Positions 19,305 to 27,044 of a stretch of 64,000 nucleotides of DNA are shown here, in pieces. Location: NCBI RefSeq assembly GCF_000377945.1, contig NZ_KB898923.1:1-64000 (forward strand). Direction: 5' to 3'. Position 1 is the stretch's first letter, and each line of letters opens with the position of its first letter. The notes below the pieces were generated by a model. That model did not search any database, was not told the DNA's origin, and saw only the letters and a list, made by a program, of their open reading frames with translations. The DNA is from Thioalkalivibrio sulfidiphilus (GTDB taxonomy: Bacteria > Pseudomonadota > Gammaproteobacteria > Ectothiorhodospirales > Ectothiorhodospiraceae). The position numbers and the translations under genes are program-made.

Positions 19305-20009
19305 ATGGACCCGAAACACCTCTTCGTAGATGAGCGCCTAAAAGGAAGCTGCGTCTATTGTGGCGGCCCTCCGGAAACCGTCGATCATGTGCCATCGCGA
19401 GTATTCCTGGACGATCCGCTTCCCGAAAACCTACCGGTCGTCGAAGCCTGTAGGGAGTGCAACGGCGGCTTCTCGTTGGACGAAGAATATCTGGCGTGCT
19501 TGCTGGAGTGCGTCATGACCGGAACGACCCATATCGAGGGGCTTGCGAGGGAAAAGGTTAGGCGATCGCTGTCGAGAAATCCTCGGCTCACTGCTCAATT
19601 GGAGGCGTGTCGCTGGGATGACGACACCGGCCGTCCCTGGTGGAAGCCCGATGAAGCGCGAGTACGCAACGTCGTCATCAAGTTGGCAAAGGGACACGCC
19701 GCCTACGAATTGAGCGAGTCCTGGCACGACGAACCCGACGCTTACTCGGTTCGTGCAGTTCCTGCGATGCTGGAGGCGGAGAGGCAGGAGTTCGAATGCA
19801 TAGGGGGAGAAGCCCAGTGTTTATGGCCAGAGCTGGGAAGCCGCGCTTTCCTGCGTGCCTTGGGAAAATCCGTCCCTCCGGCCCAGGTCGGAGCGTGGCT
19901 GATCGTACAGCCAGGTCGTTATAGATATTCGGTCGACTGGCAGACCGGGATCGATGTCCGCATGGTGATCGGTGAGTATCTCGCCTGTAGGGTCGTGTGG
20001 AACCGATAG
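19305..20009 (+). CDS. HNH-like zinc protein
   Basis: 234 residues. The N-terminus has [17 protein letters not shown], then [10 protein letters not shown]: two CxxC pairs around a DH, the treble-clef layout of HNH nucleases, although the usual second His is not obvious. The rest is of unknown fold. It lies 14 bases after the metallopeptidase gene in the same direction, so it probably belongs to the same restriction-remnant cassette. Nuclease activity is inference. Confidence 0.7.
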   Translation: MDPKHLFVDERLKGSCVYCGGPPETVDHVPSRVFLDDPLPENLPVVEACRECNGGFSLDEEYLACLLECVMTGTTHIEGLAREKVRRSLSRNPRLTAQLEACRWDDDTGRPWWKPDEARVRNVVIKLAKGHAAYELSESWHDEPDAYSVRAVPAMLEAERQEFECIGGEAQCLWPELGSRAFLRALGKSVPPAQVGAWLIVQPGRYRYSVDWQTGIDVRMVIGEYLACRVVWNR

Positions 20010-20098
20010 GCAGGCACGCGTGGGAGGGGGCGTGGAAGAAACCAAGGTAGACAGGGTCGTCAGAGACTTGGTCGCGGACCATGATCGACTGGACGGCT

Positions 20099-20201
20099 GT
20101 AGTTTGGGACACCCATAACTCGGGATGGGCGGTGGTTTTGGACATCTATAACCCGGCCAGGTTAGGCAGGTAGCGTAGATCATGGATGTCCCAAACCGTC
20201 C
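20099..20201 (+). repeat. GGGACACCCAT element, copy 3
   Basis: 103 bases, from GTAGTTTGGGACACCCATAA to ATGGATGTCCCAAACCGTCC. It differs from copy 2 at about four positions and has the same orientation. With copy 2 it brackets the hsdR-remnant/YgjP/HNH cassette. Confidence 0.85.
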
Positions 20202-20298
20202 TTTGGCCTCATGGCTGGTCAAAGCGAATTGCTCAGACGTTCCTTAGTGCGTAGATCTGGGTGTCGCTGGACACCCAGCGTGCGCCCGATCGCTGTCC

Positions 20299-20532
20299 CT
20301 AGGCGGCCACGGCCTCGCGCAATGCCTCGACTGCGCCGCTGTTCCAGGCCGCATCGGCTGCGGCGGTGATTTCTGCCATGCGGGAGGCGCCGCGCAGTTT
20401 CTCGAATTCCAGCGCCTTGTCCTGCATGGCGAGTTCGTGGCCGCGCTCGCCCTTGCGGTCGAGCCACTTGAGGACCTCGGGTGCGAGGCGGAATGCGCCT
20501 CCGAGCAGTCCTCCGAGCAGGGTCTCGATCAT
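20299..20532 (-). CDS. phage-type small protein, probably shortened
   Basis: 77 residues: MIETLLGGLLGGAFRLAPEV, then a charged helix (WLDRKGERGHELAMQDKAL). This start is typical of a prophage protein found in lysis/tail regions that is usually more than twice as long. The frame stops at TAG but stays open beyond it for about 20 codons (GQRSGARWVSS), which suggests a nonsense mutation or a decayed C-terminus. It overlaps the 99-residue gene upstream by 4 bases, so both came from one phage operon. Confidence 0.6.
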   Translation of the reverse strand: MIETLLGGLLGGAFRLAPEVLKWLDRKGERGHELAMQDKALEFEKLRGASRMAEITAAADAAWNSGAVEALREAVAA

Positions 20533-20828
20533 TGCGCGCCTCCCATGAGCTTGAACTTGATCGCGGCGCCGACCAGGAGTGCGGCCAGCAGGCCCGTGGT
20601 CAGCACCTTGACGAAGGTCTGCCAGGCGGTGCGGCGGGCGTCGCGCCAGGCGTCGAGCAGGTCGCGTAGCTCGCGGATGTTACGCGCGGCACTGCCGTTC
20701 TCCAGGCCCAGGTGGGCGAGGCAGCGTTCGGCCCCGCGTTCGGCGGCGCAGTCGAGCAACTCTTCGAAGTCCTCGCGGCGCAGCAGGACCATGTTCTCGA
20801 CGAGGGCGGGTTTGGGGTCTTCGGTCAT
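20529..20828 (-). CDS. phage DUF6127-like protein with C-terminal membrane helix
   Basis: 99 residues. The N-terminal half is charged (VLLRREDFEELLDCAAERGA) and a single hydrophobic helix lies near the end (VLTTGLLAALLVGAAIKFKL). It resembles the small prophage membrane proteins next to tail and lysis genes. The start lies behind GGAGACCGCCG. It is co-directional with the genes on each side and separated from the tail gene by a hairpin. Confidence 0.65.
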   Translation of the reverse strand: MTEDPKPALVENMVLLRREDFEELLDCAAERGAERCLAHLGLENGSAARNIRELRDLLDAWRDARRTAWQTFVKVLTTGLLAALLVGAAIKFKLMGGAQ

Positions 20829-20847
20829 CGGCGGTCTCCAGAAACGA

Positions 20848-20872
20848 CGAACCCGCCTCGTGGGCGGGTTCG
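20848..20872 (-). terminator. hairpin between phage genes
   Basis: CGAACCCGCC, a 5-base loop, GGCGGGTTCG: a perfect 10-bp stem. On the minus strand it is followed by a weak T-rich stretch (TCGTTTCT), so it may be an inefficient terminator between the DUF2793 gene and the lysis-region genes. Confidence 0.5.
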
Positions 20873-20894
20873 GGACGGTGGGGTGAGGGATGGT

Positions 20895-21248
20895 TCAGAC
20901 GGGCAGGCCGGCGCTCCAGCCGGTGGGCTTGTAGACGGCGAGCACGTCCTCGTCCTCGATGAAGCAGGCCCAGCCGACTTTCGGGACGTGATACTCCCAG
21001 GCGCCCGCGATGCGCACGGCGATCTGGTCGGTCCTGCCGGACCAGGCGCCGGTGGCGCCGGCGGGCACGATGTAGCGGTCGCCGTTGGCGGGACTGGCCG
21101 GTGGCGTGGTGAGGTCGCGGTCCTTCACGGACAGCCCCACCACCGCGCCGAGGCGCTTGAGGTTGGCGTCCATGCCGGCGGCCCAGCCGGATTCACCGGT
21201 GCTCCAGCCGTAGTTGAGGCCGAGGTTAGGATCAAGGCTTGCGGGCAT
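20895..21248 (-). CDS. DUF2793 phage tail-associated protein
   Basis: 117 residues. LGLNYGWSTGESGWAAGMDANLKRLG and SPANGDRYIVPAGATGAWSGR are hallmarks of DUF2793, found in tail-fibre-region proteins of prophages and gene transfer agents. Its ATG overlaps the stop codon of the upstream remnant by one base. It is probably a structural leftover and not active now, since the rest of the tail cluster is missing. Confidence 0.75.
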   Translation of the reverse strand: MPASLDPNLGLNYGWSTGESGWAAGMDANLKRLGAVVGLSVKDRDLTTPPASPANGDRYIVPAGATGAWSGRTDQIAVRIAGAWEYHVPKVGWACFIEDEDVLAVYKPTGWSAGLPV

Positions 21249-21463
21249 CAGATGCCTCCGTAGTACTTGCCGTAGTGAAGTCCATAGCCGGCGCGCTCGA
21301 AGCTCACCGAGTGTTTCTGCAGGCTCGTCACGCCCGAGCGGTTCGCCTCGAGCTCGATGCGCAGCAGCGCGTTGGGGCGACCGAGCCCGGAGTCGGTCTC
21401 GTCATTTGCCAGGGGGTAGGTCTGGCTCGTGCCGGTCAGCCCGCTGTAGGTGCGGCGCAGGTT
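21248..21463 (-). pseudogene. C-terminal remnant of a phage tail protein
   Basis: The minus strand reads NLRRTYSGLTGTSQTYPLAN, and further on SVSFERAGYGLHYGKYYGGI and a stop, in one open frame coupled to the DUF2793 gene. A stop codon immediately upstream (TGA before AAC at 21463) and the tandem repeat at 21477 cut off the rest. About 71 residues remain. Confidence 0.65.
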
Positions 21464-21476
21464 TCACGACTGACCG

Positions 21477-21604
21477 CAGATCCGCATTGGAACACCCATA
21501 GTCTGGTATTGTGGGTGTCCCAAACCGCTGTCTCGCACAGCAGATCCGCATTGGAACACCCATAGTCTGGTATTGTGGGTGTCCCAAACCGCTGTCTCGC
21601 ACAG
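21477..21604. repeat. perfect 64-bp tandem duplication
   Basis: Two identical 64-base units (21477-21540 and 21541-21604). Each has the palindrome GGAACACCCATA...GTGGGTGTCCCAAACCG, a shorter relative of the GGGACACCCAT element. It marks the breakpoint of the prophage remnant. Confidence 0.9.
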
Positions 21605-21680
21605 CCGAAGGCTGCCCGCAGGGCGGCGCACAGGATGTGCGCCGTGAACCCACCCCGGAAACCCTTGAGGAGGCCGTGAC

Positions 21681-22187
21681 ATGACAAATTCGTCGGGAAC
21701 GAATTTGGACAGCCGCAAGGCTGGTCCCGCAGGGACGGGCTCCAGGGATGGAGCCCGCAGCGAAATCCTGATCGACAAGACCGGCCAGGCCGAGGTGATC
21801 ACCGCGAGCGACGGCAGCCTCACCGTCACCGTGCCGATCCGGATCAAGCGCCGTGGCAGCCGCAAGGCCGTGGCCCTGCCGGACGGCAGCGCCATGCAAC
21901 CACGCCCGTGGGACGACACGCCGACACCGATCCAGCTTGCGCTCGCCCGCGGCCACCGTTGGCTGGCGATGGTGGAGTCCGGCGAGGCCCGCACGCTATC
22001 CGAGGTGGCCGAGCGCGAGGGGATGGATCGGGCCTATGTGAGCCGGATGGTGAACCTCACCACCCTGGCGCCGGACATCGTCGCCGCCATCCTCGACGAG
22101 ACCCTGCCGCCGGAGGTGACGCTGTTCGATCTGGCGTCGGGGACGCCGTTGTTGTGGGAGGAGCAGCGGGAGCGAGCTGGGCTTTGA
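21681..22187 (+). CDS. KorB/ParB-like HTH protein, mobile-element associated
   Basis: 168 residues behind a strong GAGGAGG site. The C-terminal half (LALARGHRWLAMVESGEART, EREGMDRAYVSRMVNLTTLAPDI) is the KorB/ParB-type helix-turn-helix seen in short proteins that accompany large serine recombinases in prophages and integrative elements. No recombinase follows, since the AbiE genes come next on the other strand. The first ~25 codons translate a dispersed repeat (see 29783-29966), so the native N-terminus may have been replaced. Confidence 0.7.
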   Translation: MTNSSGTNLDSRKAGPAGTGSRDGARSEILIDKTGQAEVITASDGSLTVTVPIRIKRRGSRKAVALPDGSAMQPRPWDDTPTPIQLALARGHRWLAMVESGEARTLSEVAEREGMDRAYVSRMVNLTTLAPDIVAAILDETLPPEVTLFDLASGTPLLWEEQRERAGL

Positions 22188-22198
22188 AACGGCCGACT

Positions 22199-23224
22199 TC
22201 AAGCCAGCCGATTGACCTTGTCCTGGATGGCGGCGCAGGTTTCCAGAATCGCATCGAACTCCGGCTGATCCGACACCAGAAGGCCGTCCTCGCGCATCGC
22301 CGCAAAATCCTGTGCCAACGCCGTGCGTGATGCGCCTTCGGGTACCAGCCTGAGCGAGCCGCTCACAGCCTCGACGTAGTCGATCTTGCCGCCGTTGGCA
22401 TCCTTCTCGGCAAAGAACATCGACTTGTGCTTGGCCACCTGATGCGCCAGTTCTCGATCGGCGGCGGCCTTGTCGAAGTACTCGGTTTGCGCCAGCGCGG
22501 CCAAGTCGTACCAATGACGTGAGTAGCGCTCGCCGCGCAGGCGTTCCTGACGACAGTAGACGTGTGCGGCCGTGGCCTTCTCCCAGAACGTGCGCTCGGC
22601 GGCCATCACCAAAGGGCGTGCCGTCGGAAAGGTCACGCCCTCGATCCACGGCGCGATGTCGCAAGCCACCGGATGGAACTCATGCGGCTCGCCCGTGGCC
22701 CGCGCCCCGAACTCCAGTTGGACCGTCGCGGAGACATAGCCCGTGCCGGTCTTGACGGCGGGATAGGCGATGATCAGCTTGTCGCGGTCCTGGCCGGCGA
22801 GACGCAAGTCCGCCTGCAAGCCGTTCGCGGCCAAGGCGTCATCGATGACGGGGCGTACCGTCTGCTCGATCCAGTCGGGAAGCCGTGCGCGCACCGCGCG
22901 GGTGATCTTCTTCTCCTGGCTGGCAGACGCTGGAATCGGATTGCCTTCGCGCAGCAGATCCGGCACCAGGGCGCGGATGTCGTAGGTCAGATCGATGTCT
23001 TCCGAGAACCGGTCGATGACCTTGTAAACCTTGGAAAGCGAGGTACCGCCCTTGAAGGTCAGCGTGTCGGCGATGGGGGAAACGTAGATCGCCGCGAGCG
23101 TCCACACCACCCAGATGTCTTTTTCCAGCAGATGTGCCGGGCGGCCGCTCTGCGCCGCCGCGTATTCCAGGGCCTCGACCCGATCGGCCTGGCTGAGCCC
23201 AAACCAGGACTCAGCCATGCGCAT
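22199..23224 (-). CDS. abiEii: AbiEii/AbiGii nucleotidyltransferase toxin
   Basis: 341 residues. FKGGTSLSKVYKVIDRFSEDIDL is the GS...D.D nucleotidyltransferase signature of AbiEii toxins. Downstream motifs are LEFGARATGEPHEF and EKATAAHVYC. This family is the toxin of type IV toxin-antitoxin systems and protects against phage by abortive infection through nucleotide transfer to tRNA or other targets. The start overlaps the antitoxin gene by 14 bases. All key residues look present. Confidence 0.93.
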   Translation of the reverse strand: MRMAESWFGLSQADRVEALEYAAAQSGRPAHLLEKDIWVVWTLAAIYVSPIADTLTFKGGTSLSKVYKVIDRFSEDIDLTYDIRALVPDLLREGNPIPASASQEKKITRAVRARLPDWIEQTVRPVIDDALAANGLQADLRLAGQDRDKLIIAYPAVKTGTGYVSATVQLEFGARATGEPHEFHPVACDIAPWIEGVTFPTARPLVMAAERTFWEKATAAHVYCRQERLRGERYSRHWYDLAALAQTEYFDKAAADRELAHQVAKHKSMFFAEKDANGGKIDYVEAVSGSLRLVPEGASRTALAQDFAAMREDGLLVSDQPEFDAILETCAAIQDKVNRLA

Positions 23225-23807
23225 TCATCTCGCTGACGGCGCGCGCCATCCAGCCTGGCAGGACCGCCCGCGCGGCCTGTAAGGCGGCCCATTCTTCGGC
23301 AGGCAACTTGGCACGAAGGATGTGCAGGGCGGAGGGCGCTTGCTCGGGCCCTAGCCAGGACAGGGCGCGAATGGCTTTGCCGGCCGCGCGCTTGCCGAGC
23401 GCGAGCTGCCAGCGGCTGCCGTGCTTGAACTCGACGATGCGGTTGCCCAGGCGCAGCTTGCGCGTGGGTCCCGAGGTCAGAAAGATCTCCCGGGTCGGCA
23501 CTTGCGTGGTCAGCCCCAGCGCATTGGCTTCCGCCGCGCCGTTGGGCACGACGACTTCACCGTGGGTGGACGCGATGGCTTCGACGACGGCCTCGGTCGA
23601 GGGCGGGCGCGAACCGAAGCGGCTGGCTACCGGCAGGGCGTAGGCCCCCCGTCCCACGCGCAGCAACTTCCCCTCGCGGGCCAGTCGGGCCAGCGCCTGA
23701 TCGACCGCCGCCCTGGAAGCCAAATGCAGAAATTCCTTGGGCGAGACCAGGCCTCCCTCCGGGAGGGCCTGGGCGGCGGACAGAATGGCTTCGCTGAGGT
23801 GACTCAT
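23211..23807 (-). CDS. abiEi: AbiEi/DUF6088 antitoxin of the type IV system
   Basis: 198 residues from ATG 23807 behind GGAG with 8 bases spacing. It has an N-terminal winged helix (GGLVSPKEFLHLASRAAVDQ, LLRVGRGAYALP) and a C-terminal antitoxin domain (SGPTRKLRLGNRIVEFKHGS). AbiEi-type antitoxins do not bind the toxin but repress the operon through inverted repeats; one such repeat is present upstream at 23823. It is the first gene of a two-gene operon with abiEii. Confidence 0.92.
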   Translation of the reverse strand: MSHLSEAILSAAQALPEGGLVSPKEFLHLASRAAVDQALARLAREGKLLRVGRGAYALPVASRFGSRPPSTEAVVEAIASTHGEVVVPNGAAEANALGLTTQVPTREIFLTSGPTRKLRLGNRIVEFKHGSRWQLALGKRAAGKAIRALSWLGPEQAPSALHILRAKLPAEEWAALQAARAVLPGWMARAVSEMNAHG

Positions 23808-23822
23808 GGGGTGGTCTCCGAT

Positions 23823-23850
23823 TGTCAGAAGTATATAGATGTTTCTGACA
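23823..23850 (-). promoter_or_regulatory. AbiEi operator-like inverted repeat
   Basis: TGTCAGAA, 12 bases, TTCTGACA: a perfect 8-bp inverted repeat 16 bases upstream of abiEi. The spacer carries TATATAG/CTATATA, a likely -10 region, so a repressor bound here would block the promoter. This matches the known autoregulation of AbiEi. Confidence 0.7.
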
Positions 23851-23977
23851 TTCTTCAAACTGCGTCGGCACCAGCGTGAACGGTGTGGTTTCCTTTGGTC
23901 GGGCGATGCTGCAATCCAACCGCTTGATTCGTCCGCGCGCAACGCATTGATTTGTAATGGCCGCGCTCGCGGCCTTT

Positions 23978-24082
23978 GCGGACTTCGGGCGTGTCCGGGG
24001 GAGCGAGGCCGGAGAGAAAAATGGCCGGGAGAGAGAGGAAGGTGGCCCTGGACGGGGCCAGGGGCCGGACGCCGAAGTCCGC
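23978..24082. repeat. long imperfect inverted repeat beside tRNA-Phe
   Basis: GCGGACTTCGGGCG (23978-23991) pairs with CGCCGAAGTCCGC (24070-24082), with one bulged base. A smaller palindrome GGCCGCGctCGCGGCC lies at 23959-23974. The 365-base gap between abiEi and tRNA-Phe has no gene otherwise. It may be a remnant of an integrated element or a structured RNA. Confidence 0.5.
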
Positions 24083-24133
24083 AGGCTTCCGCAGGAATCC
24101 TCGCGAACACGCGGGAGCCGGCGCGATCGGGCA

Positions 24134-24165
24134 AGAAAAAAGGCCAACAGCGAACTGTTGACCTT
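24134..24165 (-). terminator. rho-independent terminator of tRNA-Phe
   Basis: The minus strand reads AGGTCAACAG TTCG CTGTTGGCCT followed by TTTTT: a 10-bp stem with one G-T pair, a UUCG tetraloop and a T tract. It lies eight bases after the tRNA 3' end. Confidence 0.88.
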
Positions 24166-24172
24166 TATGTAT

Positions 24173-24248
24173 TGGTGGCCAGGGACGGAATCGAACCGCC
24201 GACACGGGGATTTTCAATCCCCTGCTCTACCAACTGAGCTACCTGGCC
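24173..24248 (-). tRNA. tRNA-Phe (GAA)
   Basis: 76 bases including an encoded CCA. The acceptor GGCCAGG pairs with CCTGGCC, the D-arm is GCTCAGTTGGTAGAGC, the anticodon stem-loop is GGGGATTGAAAATCCCC with anticodon GAA, and the T-arm contains GGTTCGATTCC. It matches the standard bacterial tRNA-Phe layout. Its 3' end points into the accessory region, as expected for an island integration site. Confidence 0.97.
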
Positions 24249-24344
24249 TGATCTGACTGACACCACCCGTATCGGGCCTTGAGATGGCCTGGGGCGGGGT
24301 CGAAGGGGCTGTATTAAAGCGGGCGCGGGGCCCGGCGTCAAGAC

Positions 24345-24419
24345 AGTGGCTAGTGGCTAGTGGCAAGTGGCAAGGGAAAACCGGTCTTTCCTTGCCACTA
24401 GCCACTTGAGACTTGCTAC
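24345..24419. repeat. AGTGGCTAGTGGCAAG palindrome
   Basis: GTGGCTAGTGGCAAGTGGCAAGG on the left pairs with CCTTGCCACTAGCCACTTGAG on the right. The same word family recurs at 29783, 29944, 38143 and 58231. It lies directly after the yggX stop codon. Confidence 0.8.
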
Positions 24420-24422
24420 TGT

Positions 24423-24695
24423 TTATTTGCTGGGGGCTACATAACCCTCGGGCTTGGTGGAGCCGCCGCTGAAGAAGAACTTGTCCATTTCCTCTTCCAG
24501 GAACTTGCGGGCCTTGGGGTCCACGGGGGTGAGGCGGTATTCGTTGATCAGCATGGTCTGGTGCTTGACCCACTTCTGCCAGGCCTCCTTGGAGACGCCT
24601 TCGTAGATCTTCTTGCCCAGTTCCCCGGGGTAGGGGGGGAAGTCCAGGCCTTCGGCCTCTTTACCCAGCAGTACGCAGTTCACCATGCGAGCCAT
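24423..24695 (-). CDS. yggX: Fe(2+)-trafficking protein YggX
   Basis: 90 residues: [23 protein letters not shown] with the conserved Cys7 and the family's [17 protein letters not shown] block. YggX protects Fe-S clusters from oxidative damage in the cytoplasm. It follows mutY by 12 bases, the same order as in E. coli, where MutY itself carries an Fe-S cluster. Length and motifs are standard. Confidence 0.97.
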   Translation of the reverse strand: MARMVNCVLLGKEAEGLDFPPYPGELGKKIYEGVSKEAWQKWVKHQTMLINEYRLTPVDPKARKFLEEEMDKFFFSGGSTKPEGYVAPSK

Positions 24696-24707
24696 GTGTC
24701 TTTCCTT

Positions 24708-25754
24708 CTAGAGATCCAGTTTTTCAAGCAGTTGGGCCACCGGGGCTGCGAGCCCGAGGCCTGATGAGGTCCGGGTGTTATACCAGACCCGCCCGGGCGC
24801 TTCCATCACACAGCCGGCAGGGTCTTGCAACGAGACCCGCAGCGGGGTGATGCGCAGACGGAAGTGGGTGAAGGTGTGAATGAAGGGATTCCAGGCCTCC
24901 AGCCGTTGCGGATCCAGGCCCAGGGACGCGCGGCACCAGGCCAGGGCCGATGCCTCGTCATCCACCTCGGGGAAGCCCCAGAGACCACCCCAGAGCCCCC
25001 GCGCCGGGCGCTGTTCCAGCAGCACCCCTTGGGGCGTGGTGACCATGAGCATGCAGGTCTCGCGCAGGGGCTGGACGCGCTTCGGGCGCGGCGCGGGCAG
25101 CTCGCCGGTGCGGCCCTCGAGACGCGCACGGCAGTCTTCAGCGACGGGACAGTGGCCGCAGGCGGGGCGGCTGCGGGTACAGACCGTGGCACCCAGGTCC
25201 ATGATGGCCTGGGTGTACTCGGCCACCCGTTCAGCGGGGGTGTGGGCCTCGGCCAAGCGCCACAGATCCCGCAGCACCGCCGTCTCGCCGCTCCAGCCCT
25301 CCACGGCCCGGTGCCGGGCCAGTACCCGCTTGACGTTGCCGTCGAGGATGGGCTGGCGCTGCCCGCAGGCCAGCGCAAGGATGGCCCCGGCAGTGGAGCG
25401 GCCGATGCCCGGCAGGGATTTCAGTGCCTCGATGTCCTCGGGGAATCTTCCGGCGTGCTGATCGCGGACCACCTGGGCGGCCTTGTGCAGGTTGCGGGCC
25501 CGGGCGTAGTAGCCGAGCCCGGACCAGTGATGCAGCACCTGGTCCAGGGGCGCATTGGCGAGGCTCGCCACGTCCGGGAAGCGCGCCATGAAGCGTTCGT
25601 AATAGGGGATCACGGTGCCCACCTGGGTCTGCTGGAGCATGATCTCCGAGACCCAGACCCGGTAGGGGTTGATGTCCTGTTGCCAGGGCAGGTCATGGCG
25701 GCCATGGCGTTCGAACCAGGCGAGCAGGCGTTGGCTGAAATCGGATGCGGACAT
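24708..25754 (-). CDS. mutY: A/G-specific adenine glycosylase MutY
   Basis: 348 residues. The N-terminal HhH-GPD glycosylase has [20 protein letters not shown], the helix-hairpin-helix [12 protein letters not shown] and the catalytic Asp of ILDGNVKRV near 140. The 4Fe-4S loop is C-x6-C-x2-C-x5-C ([17 protein letters not shown]). A Nudix-like 8-oxoG recognition domain forms the C-terminus. MutY removes A mispaired with 8-oxoG. It forms an operon with yggX. Confidence 0.97.
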   Translation of the reverse strand: MSASDFSQRLLAWFERHGRHDLPWQQDINPYRVWVSEIMLQQTQVGTVIPYYERFMARFPDVASLANAPLDQVLHHWSGLGYYARARNLHKAAQVVRDQHAGRFPEDIEALKSLPGIGRSTAGAILALACGQRQPILDGNVKRVLARHRAVEGWSGETAVLRDLWRLAEAHTPAERVAEYTQAIMDLGATVCTRSRPACGHCPVAEDCRARLEGRTGELPAPRPKRVQPLRETCMLMVTTPQGVLLEQRPARGLWGGLWGFPEVDDEASALAWCRASLGLDPQRLEAWNPFIHTFTHFRLRITPLRVSLQDPAGCVMEAPGRVWYNTRTSSGLGLAAPVAQLLEKLDL

Positions 25755-25772
25755 GAGGCGTTGGCAGTTATC

Positions 25773-26462
25773 TCAGCGGCCCCGGTGAGCCCAGGCGACC
25801 CGCTCCAGGCGCGGCATGGATTCACGGAATTGCCGCTCCACGGAGCGGCGCACCATGGGCGGACCGATCAGGGGCGGGATCCACACGTCGGGTTCCACCC
25901 GGCCGGAGAACACCAGGCGCGTCTGGCGTTGCGAGACCGCCTCGGTGCGCCAGGAGAAATGCCCGGCGCGCACGTCGCTCAAGGCAGGCACGCTCTGGGC
26001 ACTGCTCCAGGCGCCACCACCGGGCGCCCGTCGCACGTCCAGGACGTGCTCCAGGCGGCGGCAGAAGAACAGCACACAGCCCTCCATGTGGGCGCGCACC
26101 CGCTGCACACCATCGCCGAAGTCCTGCTCGATGCCGCTGTCGACCACCAGGGGGAAGATCAGGCCCAGCCGCTCGTAGTCGTGGATGGCCGCGATGACCC
26201 CCTGCTCCGGGGCGACCAGCAGCACGTCCAGGTGGATATCCATGCGCGCACCGTCGAAACGCACCTGCACCGGCTGGCCGGTAGCAGCAGGTGTCGCAGC
26301 CGCGATGGCCGACGCGCACAGCGTGAGCGCCATCACAAAACAAAGCACCGGCCACCGGCGCGACCGACGAAGGGTCTCGTACGATCGGCGAACGGGGCCG
26401 GTCTGGATTGCTCCGGGGGAAACACCGGGAGTACCGTGAAATCGCAGCATCATCATCAGCAA
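25773..26462 (-). CDS. exported SRPBCC-like (START/cyclase fold) protein
   Basis: Up to 229 residues. A basic stretch and hydrophobic segment (RRSRRWPVLCFVMALTLCAS) ending AIAAATP look like a signal peptide. The rest has the spacing of an SRPBCC/coenzyme-Q-binding-like fold (IHDYERLGLIFPLVV, SWRTEAVSQRQTRLVFSGRV, RQFRESMPRLE). The ligand is unknown. The start is uncertain: the longest frame begins only 14 bases from the divergent gene, and a GTG within the signal region is possible. It ends 18 bases before mutY begins and may share its transcript. Confidence 0.6.
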   Translation of the reverse strand: MLMMMLRFHGTPGVSPGAIQTGPVRRSYETLRRSRRWPVLCFVMALTLCASAIAAATPAATGQPVQVRFDGARMDIHLDVLLVAPEQGVIAAIHDYERLGLIFPLVVDSGIEQDFGDGVQRVRAHMEGCVLFFCRRLEHVLDVRRAPGGGAWSSAQSVPALSDVRAGHFSWRTEAVSQRQTRLVFSGRVEPDVWIPPLIGPPMVRRSVERQFRESMPRLERVAWAHRGR

Positions 26463-26476
26463 CGAGGTAAGCCGTC

Positions 26477-26962
26477 ATGGACAAGACCGGCATCTACAGC
26501 AAGACCCCCAAGGGCCTCGAGGAAATCGACACCCGGGCCCTCAAACTCCCTCCCAAGCTTCGCCAGCTGCTCATCATGGTCGATGGCCAAACCGACGTCG
26601 CCAGCCTGGTCGATCGTTTCGAGCAGGAGAACGCCGTGGGTCACATCATCGCCCTGGAACACATGGGCCTGATCACCCTCAGCCGGGGCACCGCGGTACA
26701 CGACGTGTCGGAATTCGGCGACGGGGCCAACGACCCGGTGGGCCGCGATGAGGACGTCAGCGAGCTGCGGCTCGAACTCAGTCACCTGCTGCTCGACAGC
26801 CTCGGTCCCATGGCCACCGACATGGCCATGAAGCTCGAGTCCTGCAAGAGCCGCGCGGAACTGCGCGCCCTGTGCGAGACCTGCCGCAACATGGTCACCG
26901 GCATGGTCGGCAAGACCCGGGGCGACAAGTACTGGGCCCAGGTCGAGACCCTGCTCGGCTGA
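26477..26962 (+). CDS. conserved hypothetical protein, N-terminal winged-helix-like region
   Basis: 161 residues. The first half (KTPKGLEEIDTRALKLPPKL, LVDRFEQENAVGHIIALEHM) has the look of a small winged helix as in bacterial DUFs linked to regulation. The second half is helical with two Cys in a row of repeats (LESCKSRAELRALCETCRNM). No enzyme motif is visible and I do not recognise a named family. It is divergent from the SRPBCC gene and ends at a strong hairpin. Confidence 0.65.
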   Translation: MDKTGIYSKTPKGLEEIDTRALKLPPKLRQLLIMVDGQTDVASLVDRFEQENAVGHIIALEHMGLITLSRGTAVHDVSEFGDGANDPVGRDEDVSELRLELSHLLLDSLGPMATDMAMKLESCKSRAELRALCETCRNMVTGMVGKTRGDKYWAQVETLLG

Positions 26963-26966
26963 ACGC

Positions 26967-26996
26967 ATGTGGCCGGTGCGGGTGCACCGGCCACAT
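26967..26996 (+). terminator. perfect 13-bp hairpin between convergent genes
   Basis: ATGTGGCCGGTGC, loop GGGT, GCACCGGCCACAT. There is no T tract on either side, so intrinsic termination is uncertain, but its position between the convergent 26477 gene and asmA suits a shared transcription boundary. Confidence 0.6.
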
Positions 26997-27044
26997 GGAT
27001 GGTTCCTTCACGGCGATGTGATCGCACAGCGCCCGGGTGGTCTG

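Noticed and set aside
24173-24248. An island attachment duplicate of the tRNA-Phe 3' end at 2061-2080
   Set aside because: Only the universal T-loop core (GGTTCGATTCCG) is shared; bases around it fit a tmRNA better than tRNA-Phe.
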